Source: Pelargonium cotyledonis (lineage: Eukaryota > Streptophyta > Magnoliopsida > Geraniales > Geraniaceae). From it: 64,000 bases of DNA. This document shows, one piece after another, positions 29,101 to 38,790 of this stretch. Under the pieces are notes generated by a model, which did not search any database, was not told the origin of the DNA, and saw only the letters and a program-made list of their open reading frames with translations. The position numbers and the translations under genes are program-made. Numbering within the stretch: position 1 is the first letter of the stretch; every line of letters starts with the position of its first letter. The stretch spans positions 1 to 64,000 of the forward strand of contig JAYMTA010000003.1 in assembly GCA_036897625.1 (NCBI GenBank), in the 5' to 3' direction.

Positions 29101-30456
29101 GGAAACCTTATCGGCTTTTCTCAGCAATCAGTATAATTGTTCTAACCACTCAAAAGAGAGTAAGCTTTTTCTTTTAGACGTGGGTTAATGCTTATATCTC
29201 ACAACCGGTATTGAAGTGGGATGTTCTGAGACTGAGAGTCTCTTTAAAGAAGGATTGTCATTAAGTACCTCTTTTCCTAAAACGAGAAGGTACTAAACTG
29301 GTCTAGAGTTCTATAACAAGTGGTATATCAGATCTATAAAAGGAGTCCTTAGGAAAAGGTTTTAATACTATGAGTCATCCTGAGCTGAGAAAGTAGAACT
29401 CAGTTAGAACAAAAGGCAGAATTACAAAAAAGAAGGCTTCCCCATTTCACAAGATACATTTTTTACACTACTATGGATACTTCCAATACAAACCGTTTTC
29501 CTACGAGGCACAATAAGACTCTTATCAATCTTCCGAGGGCGGTTCAGGTTTACTCGTTAGTATCAGTAAAAGAGGCAAGTCAAAAGAATCACTTATATAA
29601 TTATAAGTTCTACTTAAGTATTGATAACAAAGCCCGGCCCGAGAGGCCTAGGACTTGCTAAGCACTAGGAAACTCGATTTTAGAAATAATGATAATTATA
29701 AAGAGGCAGGATTATAGAATACTTTCTACAGACTGATGGAAAGTCAATCAGGAAACCCAGATACTTGAGGGAGTCCGTATATTATATCTAGATATGGGCC
29801 CAAAAGAAGTCTAATACAGAAACTTCAGTAGTTAATAGAGTCGCACATCCGCGCTGAATTGAGAAACGTGAGTTCTAGGCTGTAGCTGAATTCTTCCAGA
29901 GGTATAATCCCGAAAAGCGGTGCCTATTTATAGAAAATAAGTTAAAAAGCATAGGATATCCGAGAACTTTGAAAGCCTAGATTAATTCTTTGTAAAAGAC
30001 AATACGCCGGTAGTATAGCTATGTTGTTAAACTTTGTCCTATTTTTACTATTCAATAAAAGCGAGAGATATTTAAGAGAGTACTCTACTCTTTATTCTTA
30101 AGGGGCGGACTAGTGCTTACGATAATACACGTTGAACTTAAGCCCTTGCCGGACTCAATCCTAATTATGGCTAAACCCCTTAGATTAATTTTTTACTTGA
30201 CAAGTATTTCAGTATTTTTACGAGTAATTTAAGAAAAGAAGAAAAGTTTTTTGTATTGAGTCTGAATCCCAGTTAAGAATCCCTATCTTAGGGTTCCTTT
30301 ATAAGAATCAGAATTTGATATATGAAACACTCTTGTACTTAGAGTTTTTATCTAGACGATAGCGCTTACTTCTTTAATAAAAATACAACTTCATTGACAG
30401 GAAAGCTGCAAAAGAGGAAAGAAACTAGCCTAAAAAAAAGTCGATATTTTGTTAGA

Positions 30457-30486
30457 TGCCCCCTCACCGATAAGAATGCGTGAAAA
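30457..30486 (+). repeat. Dispersed repeat copy B (TCACYGATAAGAA element)
   Basis: The second copy of the element at 17844-17876, about 12.6 kb away. It abuts an inverted repeat (30487-30552) that the first copy lacks. Confidence 0.6.
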
Positions 30487-30552
30487 ATGGGTAGAAAACA
30501 GGTCTTCAAAACTCCCATCTCACAAATGAAAATAATGAGCTAAACCACCCAT
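30487..30552 (-). other. Inverted repeat that could fold into a branched RNA
   Basis: On the minus strand ATGGGTGG pairs with CTACCCAT (8 bp, one G-U) across 66 nt. Inside are a CTCA/TGAG hairpin and a 5-bp GAAGA/TTTTC hairpin with loop CCTG. The size recalls a tRNA, but there is no T-loop consensus. It could be a fortuitous fold. Confidence 0.3.
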
Positions 30553-31247
30553 AAAGAACAAGAGAACCTATGAAACTAAAGATAAATCTCGAAAGTTATA
30601 AGACTTAATAGAATAGAGAGAACGAGAGTCTAAAACTCTCTCTTTTCATTACAAAGAGGTATCGCTATTCAAGGCAGTAATGAGTTAAAAAGGGTTTACT
30701 TGCTGAATAAAAAAGGGGGTTAGGTAACAAAAATACTGAGGTGTAATTAGACGGCAACTCGACGCCTATAGGATAAGAAAACAAATAAAACTAAGTTTGT
30801 CCTTTTCGTTCTTATAGCCACATAGACTTCTTATGACTTACTTTCATACCCCTTTTTTGTAATACCTGTTTTCTGTAACCTTTAATGACTTATTTCCTCC
30901 TATTAGAACTCAAAAAATCTTGTGATTACCATTTCCTTAATCCAAAACTCTAATATTAACTTCATTTACTGAAAATTCTTGACTTTAGCTTCAATATTCT
31001 TTTATTCTCTAAACTTTATCCCCTTATCTGAAATTGAAAACTCGGAACCAGAGGCAAGATTTATCTTGTTAAGCTCGCTTACATAACTCTAAAATAAGTT
31101 TTCGGAGTGTAATAGCACTTGAACCAAGTACCTTAAAAAAGAGAAAACCCATTAAAAATGAATACGAATTCTACCCTACAGGTTAATTTTACTTTGTTTT
31201 AAGATTACTCCGGAATATTTCTATTAGGATAAACCTCTTCCAAGTAT

Positions 31248-31320
31248 ATCAGTATAGCTCGGTTAGTAGAGCACTGGGTTTTAAACCTAGCGGCCGCGGG
31301 TTCAAGCCCTTTACTTGCCA
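31248..31320 (+). pseudogene. trnK-like sequence with anticodon loop TTTTAAA
   Basis: TATAGCTCGGTTAGTAGAGC and GCGGCCGCGGGTTCAAGCCC follow plant mitochondrial trnK-UUU over the D, variable and T arms. The anticodon stem CTGGG/CCTAG pairs fully (one G-U). The loop is TTTTAAA rather than CTTTTAA, which places UUA, complementary to the stop codon UAA, at positions 34-36. The acceptor ends in the usual places do not pair well (ATCAGTA against ACTTGCC), and the T stem has a C-T mismatch. A 6-bp pairing of CAAGTA (31241-31246) with TACTTG (31312-31317) could form a displaced acceptor. Most likely a decaying trnK; a functional UAA-reading tRNA is a remote alternative. Confidence 0.55.
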
Positions 31321-33521
31321 ATCTAGTCCAGTCAGAATCAGGGGTAGGAACTTACCAAAAAGAGTGCATTATCCTTAAATATCCAGGATTCTATCTTAAC
31401 TGTTATTCGCTTTCTTAAGAGCTGTACTTGTACTCTGTTTCATACTCTTAAGAGTCTCTCATTCTTACCTATAAGATCCCTACTTATTTAGTCTCTATCA
31501 CCCTTGTATAAGTAAGACCGGGCCTTACTAAATTCTCTTTTAGATATACCTTCGCGAAATCCTTATACTTATATACAAAAAGTATAGAACTTACACTCTT
31601 ATGGATTCTACCTTGCACCTGCTAACTTCCTTCAATACCAAACCAAAAACGAAGGATTTAGAGCGCCCTCAAAGGAACCCATTTTGCTTACCTTCCCTTT
31701 TGGTTAATGAACTTCCCTTGTTCTTACCTTACCCTAGTTTTCTAATTCTATTATAGGAGAAGTAATAAGATAAGAGTAAGAGTTGTATTAAGCCTTTTGT
31801 TCTCTGCTCTTAGTGATCTTCATAGCTATAACAGATCTCTCTTGTTAGAATTCGTACTGACAAGAGGTGGTACATACTATTATTAAAGGAGAGTACGTAG
31901 CTAAGGGTCGAGCTAACTGTAAAATAGGGATATACAAAATACAAAAGAATAAGCGATTACTTAAAAGTGAACTCGTTGGGGGTAAACCCCTATCTTTAAC
32001 AGCCGTTTGGTAACTAAGGAATCCAACTTTTACTAAAAAGCCTTTAAGTAAACAAATTAAGTTTGAATATTTAATCCGAGCAGGCTAGATTTGGACTAAC
32101 TTATAAGCATAAGAATTTTTTATATATTATAAGAAAATAACACCATACTTATGAAGCAGATATAGGATCTCAGGGACAAATGCTGGGGTAAAAAGAGTAT
32201 ATTAAAAGTATATAAATACCGTACTTTAAACAAAGCGGGCCTACCTGGATTTACTAAGTTAAATGGGTCAATAATAGCTAAAATATGGTAGCGCAAAGTA
32301 TAAAGTATTCCGTTTTCCTGAAACCGTTAATTTAGTGGAGATTTTCGTAAGCAATTTATTATACTGCTTACTTCAGTATGATTAGTAGACTAGAAAGGCA
32401 AAGGGTGCACAAAATACATTATTAAGAGTAAGACCCCTTTTTCTTAGGTGGAGAGCTCTACTTACTCATACTTTTAGCTCTTGAATATTAGGTAACAAAG
32501 AGACTTTGGCTAAGCATTTGAAGTTAACTTAAAGTATAAAATTTACAGAGTTCTAGCCCCTGCGCGGTAGCCTTTTCATCTTAAATAATTTGGATTTATA
32601 AAGACCCTCAATTATCATAGAATCTCTTTCAAAGTCAAATGTAGGATCTTCCCCACAAAAAGCATTACTCTTAAATGGACCCCTAATACTCGTGTTTGCA
32701 GAGATTTTTATATACCAGAGTTCTCAATTATGATAGTAGAGATCCCAACTAATAGAAAGGATACCCTCTCCAATACTAAAACTAACACAAGCAGAACCCG
32801 AGAATCCCTATTTCTCGAAGGTTAGAGCAAAACAGCCTACACCCGACGTGAGAGGGTTCAAAAGCCTTACATTCTATCAAAAAAAGTTAAAGTATTTCAG
32901 AAAGTTAAAAAGAAAAGGAAGCTTGTACATTTCTGCTTAGTATAAAGTAATTACCTATTCACTAGTCTTAGAGACCCCCCTACTTACTTAGCTTTCTCTA
33001 GTGAGTGTTTGAGTGTAGGTTCTTGTTTAAACTTATATAAATTGGAATACAATCTAGGTTTAAGCGAGAATATGCTTTGCTAGGTAGAAGTTTCAGGGAA
33101 GCAGGCGTGGGTTCGACTAAAGAGTTAGTTTAGTTTCGATAGAGCTTATGCTAGAAAAGGTAAAAACCATCCTATCTTATTGGAGAATTCAATTACAAAA
33201 AAGTTAACAACAAGCGTTAAAATCAGGGCACATTGTAGTTAAAGAAAAAACTCGGGCTATTCGGGCCTCTTTGCTATTAACCGACCTTCCTTTTGCTCGC
33301 CCACGGAAATCCTTATCTAATCCGGAAGCCCTAATTCATCGAGGATATAAAAAGAATATCACTTAATACATAAACCTTTGACTAATGTGAAAAGAAACAT
33401 ACAGCACAGCCCATGTAGAATTTGTACTTCCATAAGCTAGAAATTAGACTTCAAAAGTAACGATCTACTTCATACTGATATACTGAATTCTATATAAAGA
33501 ATATCCTAAGATAAAAGTCAT
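31321..33521. other. Spacer upstream of the nad6 fusion
   Basis: No gene. No clear plant mitochondrial promoter (a CRTA core in an AT-rich context) could be singled out. The 60 bases before the ATG are AT-rich (CTATATAAAGAATATCC) and contain no further mttB sequence that I recognise. Confidence 0.65.
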
Positions 33522-34601
33522 ATGAATCCCATTGAAAATAAAATACGTTCGCTGTGGCTTGTCTTCGCTTTTGTTGTCACGTGGGTTACATGTTATTCGT
33601 TTTCCGAAGAGATTCTTTTCTTACTAGTGAAATCCTTTAATACTTTAGATTTGCATTTCACATGTACACAAGTGACAGATGCTCTCTACACGAAATTTCT
33701 ATTACTAATGAGTGAAACATCAACAGATTTCTTCATAATGAAGTTAGAATCCCAAAGGATCACACCCAGCCTACCAGAGTTCCGTTTTAGTGAACCCTCT
33801 GTCATGATACTTTCCGTTTTCTCGATACTTGCCCTAGTCTCCGCCTTACTTGTTATATGCGCTAAGAATCCGGTACATGCCATCCTCTTCTTTATTTTAG
33901 TCTTTTGCAACACCTCAGGGATCTTATTCTTGTTGGGTCTTGACTTATTCGTTATGATCTTTCTAGTAGTCTACATAGGAGCTATTGCTGTCTTCTTTCT
34001 ATTTTTCGTTATGATGTTCCATATTCAAATCGCAGAGATAAAGAAAGAATTCTTGCGCTATTTACCGGTCAGTGGAATCATTGGACTTATCTTTTGGTCC
34101 GAAATCTTCTTCATCTTAGATAACGAAAGCATTCCATTACTCCCAAGCCAGGAGAAGATCCTTTCTATGGGATACATGCTCTATGCTGAAAAGGTTCAAG
34201 GTTGGACTCATTTAGAAACCTTGGGCAATCTCCTGTATACACACTCTTTTGTATGGTTTTTATTAGGAATAATTATCGGGCATAATCTACCAAGTCTGAG
34301 AATTTTTCCAAAATCGAGTAAAGCTAAAGCTCAAGAACCGGAATCGGAGCTATCCTCACTTCTCAAGTCCGAAAAGAGTTTGGGACGAGAATCTACTATA
34401 AAGCATGCTCTTCTCTTTCTGAAAAATTCAGGAGCGATCGGTCCTCAAGAACTCTACAATGCTCTTTCCAAAGAGTTACAAATTCAATCTTTTCTAATTT
34501 GCGAAGGGAGTCAAGACGAGGGCTTTTCTTATGCGATTGGTATCCGTTGGATTCAACTTGACGAGCACTCTTCTCAATCAAGGCAGCTTCTCGTTTCTTA
34601 A
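33522..34601 (+). CDS. nad6: Chimeric mttB-nad6 reading frame with a novel C-terminal tail (NADH dehydrogenase subunit 6 core)
   Basis: A 359-codon frame, ATG to TAA. Residues 7-82 resemble plant mttB (twin-arginine translocase subunit TatC). Residues 95-252 are the nad6 core, a membrane subunit of respiratory complex I in the inner mitochondrial membrane. Residues 254-359 match nothing I know. The nad6 evidence includes AKNPVHAILFFILVF, the transmembrane-3 signature VYIGAIAV, MMFHIQIAEI, RYLPVSGIIGLIFW, FFILDNESIPLLPS and WTHLETLGNLLYT, in the order found in angiosperm nad6. The conventional nad6 start is Met95 (ATG at 33804). Normal plant nad6 is about 205 residues; here the last membrane helix is cut short after FVWFLLGIIIG and the usual VKRQDVF end is absent. 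No other gene lies within several kb. Sampled G+C is above that of the flanks, and a frame this long cannot arise by chance here. It may be the functional nad6, or a chimeric ORF of the kind linked to cytoplasmic male sterility. The nad6 identity is secure; its working state is not. Confidence 0.9.
   Translation: MNPIENKIRSLWLVFAFVVTWVTCYSFSEEILFLLVKSFNTLDLHFTCTQVTDALYTKFLLLMSETSTDFFIMKLESQRITPSLPEFRFSEPSVMILSVFSILALVSALLVICAKNPVHAILFFILVFCNTSGILFLLGLDLFVMIFLVVYIGAIAVFFLFFVMMFHIQIAEIKKEFLRYLPVSGIIGLIFWSEIFFILDNESIPLLPSQEKILSMGYMLYAEKVQGWTHLETLGNLLYTHSFVWFLLGIIIGHNLPSLRIFPKSSKAKAQEPESELSSLLKSEKSLGRESTIKHALLFLKNSGAIGPQELYNALSKELQIQSFLICEGSQDEGFSYAIGIRWIQLDEHSSQSRQLLVS
33540..33767 (+). other. 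mttB: mttB (tatC)-derived N-terminal segment of the fusion
   Basis: Residues 7-82 of the fused frame. KIRSLWLVFAFVVTWVTCYS, then FSEEILFLL and CTQVTDALYT, parallel the plant mttB start (RIRS..ILIG..LTWFTCYWFSEE..LLA.PFLTL...CTQ.TEALSTY). Directly after comes SETSTDFFIMKLESQRI, which parallels a later mttB stretch (ATSTN.LMIKLQPKI). From memory of angiosperm mttB, about 70 residues between these two blocks are missing, and everything after the second block is missing. At most the first TatC membrane helix remains, so Tat transport activity is very unlikely. The segment reads in frame into nad6 through a linker of about 12 residues. It may act only as an N-terminal extension or be removed after translation. 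This is inferred from recalled family sequence, not from an alignment run. Confidence 0.75.
33804..34277 (+). other. nad6: nad6 core inside the fusion (conventional start Met95)
   Basis: Residues 95-252 align without large gaps to angiosperm nad6, starting at MILSVFSILALVSALLV (family: MILSVLSSLALVSGLMV). Hydrophobic segments are roughly 95-112, 119-141, 142-166, 180-199 and a shortened last one at 241-253. The third contains VYIGAIAV, the conserved bent helix of ND6. Several positions that are Pro, Ser or Arg codons in other angiosperm genomes, and are edited to Phe, Leu or Cys in RNA, are already encoded as the edited type here (LFFILVFC; IFLVVYIG). Substitutions such as KKEF for HEEV, and SMGYMLYAEKVQGWTH, show faster change than is normal for this slow gene. 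An independent start at 33804 is possible. Confidence 0.9.
34281..34598 (+). other. Unrecognised 106-residue C-terminal extension of the nad6 fusion
   Basis: Residues 254-359. It begins with a basic, proline-containing stretch (NLPSLRIFPKSSKAKAQ), then a charged Ser/Glu/Lys region likely to be helical, then ALLFLKNSGAIGPQELYNAL, whose helix-turn-helix-like pattern is only an impression, and ends SQSRQLLVS. It has no evident membrane segment, so it would lie outside the bilayer. I compared it in memory with mitochondrial ribosomal proteins, ATP synthase, cytochrome c maturation and nad subunits and found no match. Sampled G+C is about 45%, like plant mitochondrial coding DNA and unlike the flanks. 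Origin and function are unknown. Confidence 0.6.
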
Positions 34602-37008
34602 AAAATAGAAATAAGGTAGTCTCGACTTATTGACCTCTACGGCACGCACCCGTGTAAGCTTGTATTATGACAAAGTTACCTGTCTCGTATTAGAGGTTAG
34701 TAATCATAAAAGCACGAACCCCATTCACTATATATCAACGGGGTAAGCTGAGGAGATTCTTGTAGGGAATTCGATTATAGTTTTTTTAATAACTTGCAGT
34801 CTAGTGTAAAAGGTTCTTAATAGCTTGGCGTTCCAGTAGAGTAAGAGACTTGGAGACTCAGGATTAGCACAGAAAAGTACTCTCTGTTTCAAAAAAACAG
34901 GGTTTCCTATTACTATATACACGACTTAAAATAATAGACTTTAGCACATGGTATATCATACAAAAGAGCTCTTCTCAAGACAGCTTTTTAGAAACAGCAA
35001 CATCAAACCCTTATTGTGATTAACACCTTCTCTTGATGTCAGGGTACATCATCTAAAAAATTTAGTGTTTACTATAAAGGAGCTCTCTTACCACACCACA
35101 TTAAAGAATGTGATCTCATATATTATTGCAATTTTTCTATATCTAAGTAATAACTGCCTTACAAAATAGGTCTGAAACTATAAAAGGATAATTCGCGTAA
35201 ACCCTATAATAATGCAATGGATTGTACTATACTAATTAATCCTTAAGGAAATAATACTTGGATAAATCAAGAGCCCCACGGGGTTCCTATTTAGAACTCT
35301 AATTTGGTTGTAGAATCCCTTCAAGTAAGCTACTCTAGTTTATACACTCAGCAAAGAGGCTGCCAAAAGGCGGGACTTACACGGATCGCATTTAGTAGTC
35401 GCTAATTTTATACTGTTTGCTAAAGACGCAAAATTCTTATGGATCCTGAAATACCTAACTTATGAGTTTAAATTACAAGGATAGCTCTTCAAAGAATGCC
35501 CTTTTTTTATTCGTTTGATATAACATAACTATATAACACGCACGAGCTTCCTAATATTTACTTTAATATCACTGGATCTAGTCTTGACCTGAAGACAAAA
35601 AAACATATAAAAATTACATAGACTACGCATCTTACCGTATTTAGGTAATTCCAAAGTTACTTAAGAGAAATCCAATCCCCAAGAATTTAGCTAGCAATGA
35701 ATAATAACCCCTCCAGTTTGGACCCTGAAACCCCGTTAAAAACCTTCGGTAATTCATAACATAAAGTTATCCTCAAACTTTATAGTTGAAAGATCCACAG
35801 TAGAATAATTAAAGTCTTATATGATAACTTTTGCCAGATGTAAATTTCCTGCTAAGGGGCACATATCTACTTAAATTAACTGATTATAAGCCAAAGTCAG
35901 TCTAGGTTGACTCGTTTATCTAGATTATTTTAAATGAATAATTTTCGGGAGTAAGTCCTTGAAACCTCTTAGATATAAAGACACTGTGATTCTTAGACGT
36001 TACTTTTTAATCTTTATTTTTCATAGCAGCTAGTAAGGACCAACCGACTCTATTGAAAAGGTACGCGCGCTTTCCGAGTTGCTACACATAGGAGGTATTG
36101 CTATATTCCAAAAAAATTAACCATAAAAGGACAAAAGATAGAAAATACGTGAACAAATTAAGAACTATCGCGCGGCTCTACCAATTTGTACAATTACGTC
36201 CTTGCCTTTTTATAACGTAAGTAAACCTATCTCATATTGGACTTAAATAATAAGTACACAGCTGTCACTCACTCCCCAAAAGCTCATCTAAGTCGTGAAG
36301 TTCTGGTACAAAAATTAGACTTAGATGGAATAATAAAGCAAAAGGAGTCCTTATAAAAATAGTTATTAGTCGTTTCGCTTACAAACAAGAGTACTGTAGA
36401 AGTGCAGCCCCTATATAATTGAACTTAAACTCATCTTGAGAAGAGGCATAAGCTTGTAAGTTCACGGAGTTAAAAGTTTTTCGATAAATAAGGAAGATGG
36501 AGTTTTCCACTTATGGTTTTGAGGAACTTATTTAGCAAGAGCTGCAGAATAGATAAACCACCCTCTCAATAAGATTTTCGTTGCATGATAAATAAAGAGG
36601 ATCTCATGAATAAGATAGAGTAGTCGAGGGGTATCCAGTTGCATAATTAACTCTTTTTTAACCCAGTAAATTTGTATCGTCTAATTCTTTTCTTGAATGA
36701 AGGAAAATGGGAAGATAGGAAATATATGTAACTCTTTATTCATGATTTGAAAACATGGGTTCAAGTTCTATCTTGTATTAACAAGTGGCGATCTTTTACT
36801 TCTCATAATATTTTATTAGTAGTCCTTGGTAGAGCTTGAGCTATTAAGAATGCAGTATATCAATAAATAGGTATCCTTTGACATAATATCGAAATAGTGG
36901 GTATAAGCTTACAACCAGTATTTCAATACTAACCGGGCTTTAGTTAGGTTATAGTCCAAACTATGGCTACATTACATAGTAAAGAAATCGAATAGAAGGT
37001 AAAAAAAA

Positions 37009-37021
37009 ATATATATATATA
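37009..37021 (+). repeat. AT dinucleotide microsatellite
   Basis: A short uninterrupted AT run after a poly-A stretch. Confidence 0.8.
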
Positions 37022-38559
37022 AGGGATTTTTGGTCCAATAAACATTTTTTTTATAAGAAATTCGTGTATTCCTGATTAGACTCCGGGGCAACCGTGTATA
37101 CTTAAAGGAGGGTTTAGGTATTATCTGGAATAATTATGAGTTCAAACGGGGTCCGTTATATCTAAAATTACTTTCTCGAGAAGAGGGAAAGCTCAAACAA
37201 TAGTTTCTTCATCTTATGGTATTTTGTGGCCTCAGATAAAGCTTATCAAAGAGTGGTCGAGGGAGCTCTCTCTTCCTATTTCCAATATTAAAAAATAAAT
37301 TACTACTTGAATAATCGAAAAACGGGATAATATGGGTTATAACAAACTTGCATTATTGTAGGACCCTTTTTATCTAGGGATTTGTAAATTATCTTTAACT
37401 TTCCTGGATATTTGGCTGTCTTTTCCAGATATTGTACGAGATTTAATACTTTAGGTTTTTACTTATACTTAGGCGGCTTTTACGATACGCAAGGTAATAG
37501 CTTACTCAACAAACTAAGAATTCCTGTTTACAGTATAAACCGGGTATGTAACAATCAACGAAGCCGAATCAATGGAATCTAAAAGACCCCATTATAAGGA
37601 AACCCCAAAAACAAGAGAATTGATACCTGTTTTAGGAACTTTTCAAGATATGAATTTTTGAGGCTATAGTTTTTTGAGGAATATGCCCTTGTTCCAGACT
37701 ATTTCTTTACACGCTTTTCTATATCCTAGTTTTTAGAGTAAAGCCAAGTTTTTTTTTTACTTAAGTGATTAAACCCTTCTTAAATTTTCCCTAGTATGCG
37801 CAAAATAAGGGATTAGTGTATACTCTTTATTGAGGATTAAAACCCCTATTCTAACTATATTTCTAAAACTAAAAATCAGGAGCTTCCTAAACTGGAGTTC
37901 CCCAAGCAAATTACTATTTTGCGGAGATGCCCCAAATAGAGGAACCCGGAAGAATTTTTAACCAAATATTAAGAGACTTCTCTTTTAGTGTCGCTGCTTA
38001 AACATTTCACATGAAGCTAAGAGCACCCCTTATATACTTTAAATATACCTTAGTATTACTCTGAGAAAGTTCTCTTACACGGCGGCTTCCCTAGAATTTC
38101 TCAGTTTAATTTACTAGACCTAGAGCTGAAGAAAAAGAAATTCCTTTGCCCCTTAACCGCTCTTTTTGACTGAGTACATTACTTAGAAAACTGAGTCAGG
38201 AAAGATAAGGTAATGTAATTACTTTAGTTCTATCTTAAACAAGGGAACACGAGAAGCAGCCCTTACTCTTATTTTTTTAGTTAGTATTGGATAGTTATTA
38301 GATAAAGTAGTTATATAAAAATAGGGTATAATCGAAATAGAGTGGGTATGTAGATAAAAGTACTAGTTATAGATTGTAGTAATATTCCTCCTTGTTCCCT
38401 GCTCCTATCTTAACTTAAGAGAGACCCTTTAGTTAGGATTTTAGGTAAGTTTACTGTAGCATCGCGAAAAGCCAGGACTAGTATTAGTAAAGTAAACCCT
38501 TACACTAAGCCGGCACCAACACAAGAAAAACAGACTTTCACAAATCTACTTCTTATTCA

Positions 38560-38790
38560 TAACTATCTTCTTAATAAAACCATACCCTTAGCTAATCTTA
38601 CTCTTAACCTTCTTCCTTTTCTTTGCTTTCATACTTAACCTCTTTAGAGTTATACTTCTCGTAGCTGTCTTAGTACTCTCCTTCTTATGAGTTAGACTCT
38701 TATTGGTACAGGGATTCCTCTTAGGGGTATCGGACTTCTTGTGTTCCAGTCTGTACTGCTTAAGAGGGGCATACTGGGTTAGACCCTTTC
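38560..38790 (-). repeat. Pyrimidine-rich block, possible repeat copy
   Basis: A strongly CT-rich stretch with GTAGCTGTCTTAGTACTCTC and CTTCTTATGAG, similar in order to GTAGCTGTCTTGTTAGTCTTATGAAG in 40290-40450. The complement is purine-rich. Its origin is unknown; it may be an old duplication. Confidence 0.3.

Larger units (their letters stand above)
8834..31247. other. 22-kb AT-rich spacer with scattered relics
   Basis: It holds the trnQ-like scrap (23759-23785), the dispersed repeat copies (17844, 30457), small tandem repeats and many GGANTCC palindromes. The longest frame (9200-9571, 123 codons) shows no known motif and is of chance length. Weak T-arm-like words occur near 17785, 24750, 28187 and 28420. 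No rRNA or intron core was noticed. Confidence 0.7.

Noticed and set aside
33686-33913. 75-codon minus-strand frame inside the nad6 fusion, and another at 34396-34581
   Set aside because: Shadows of the real coding frame on the opposite strand.
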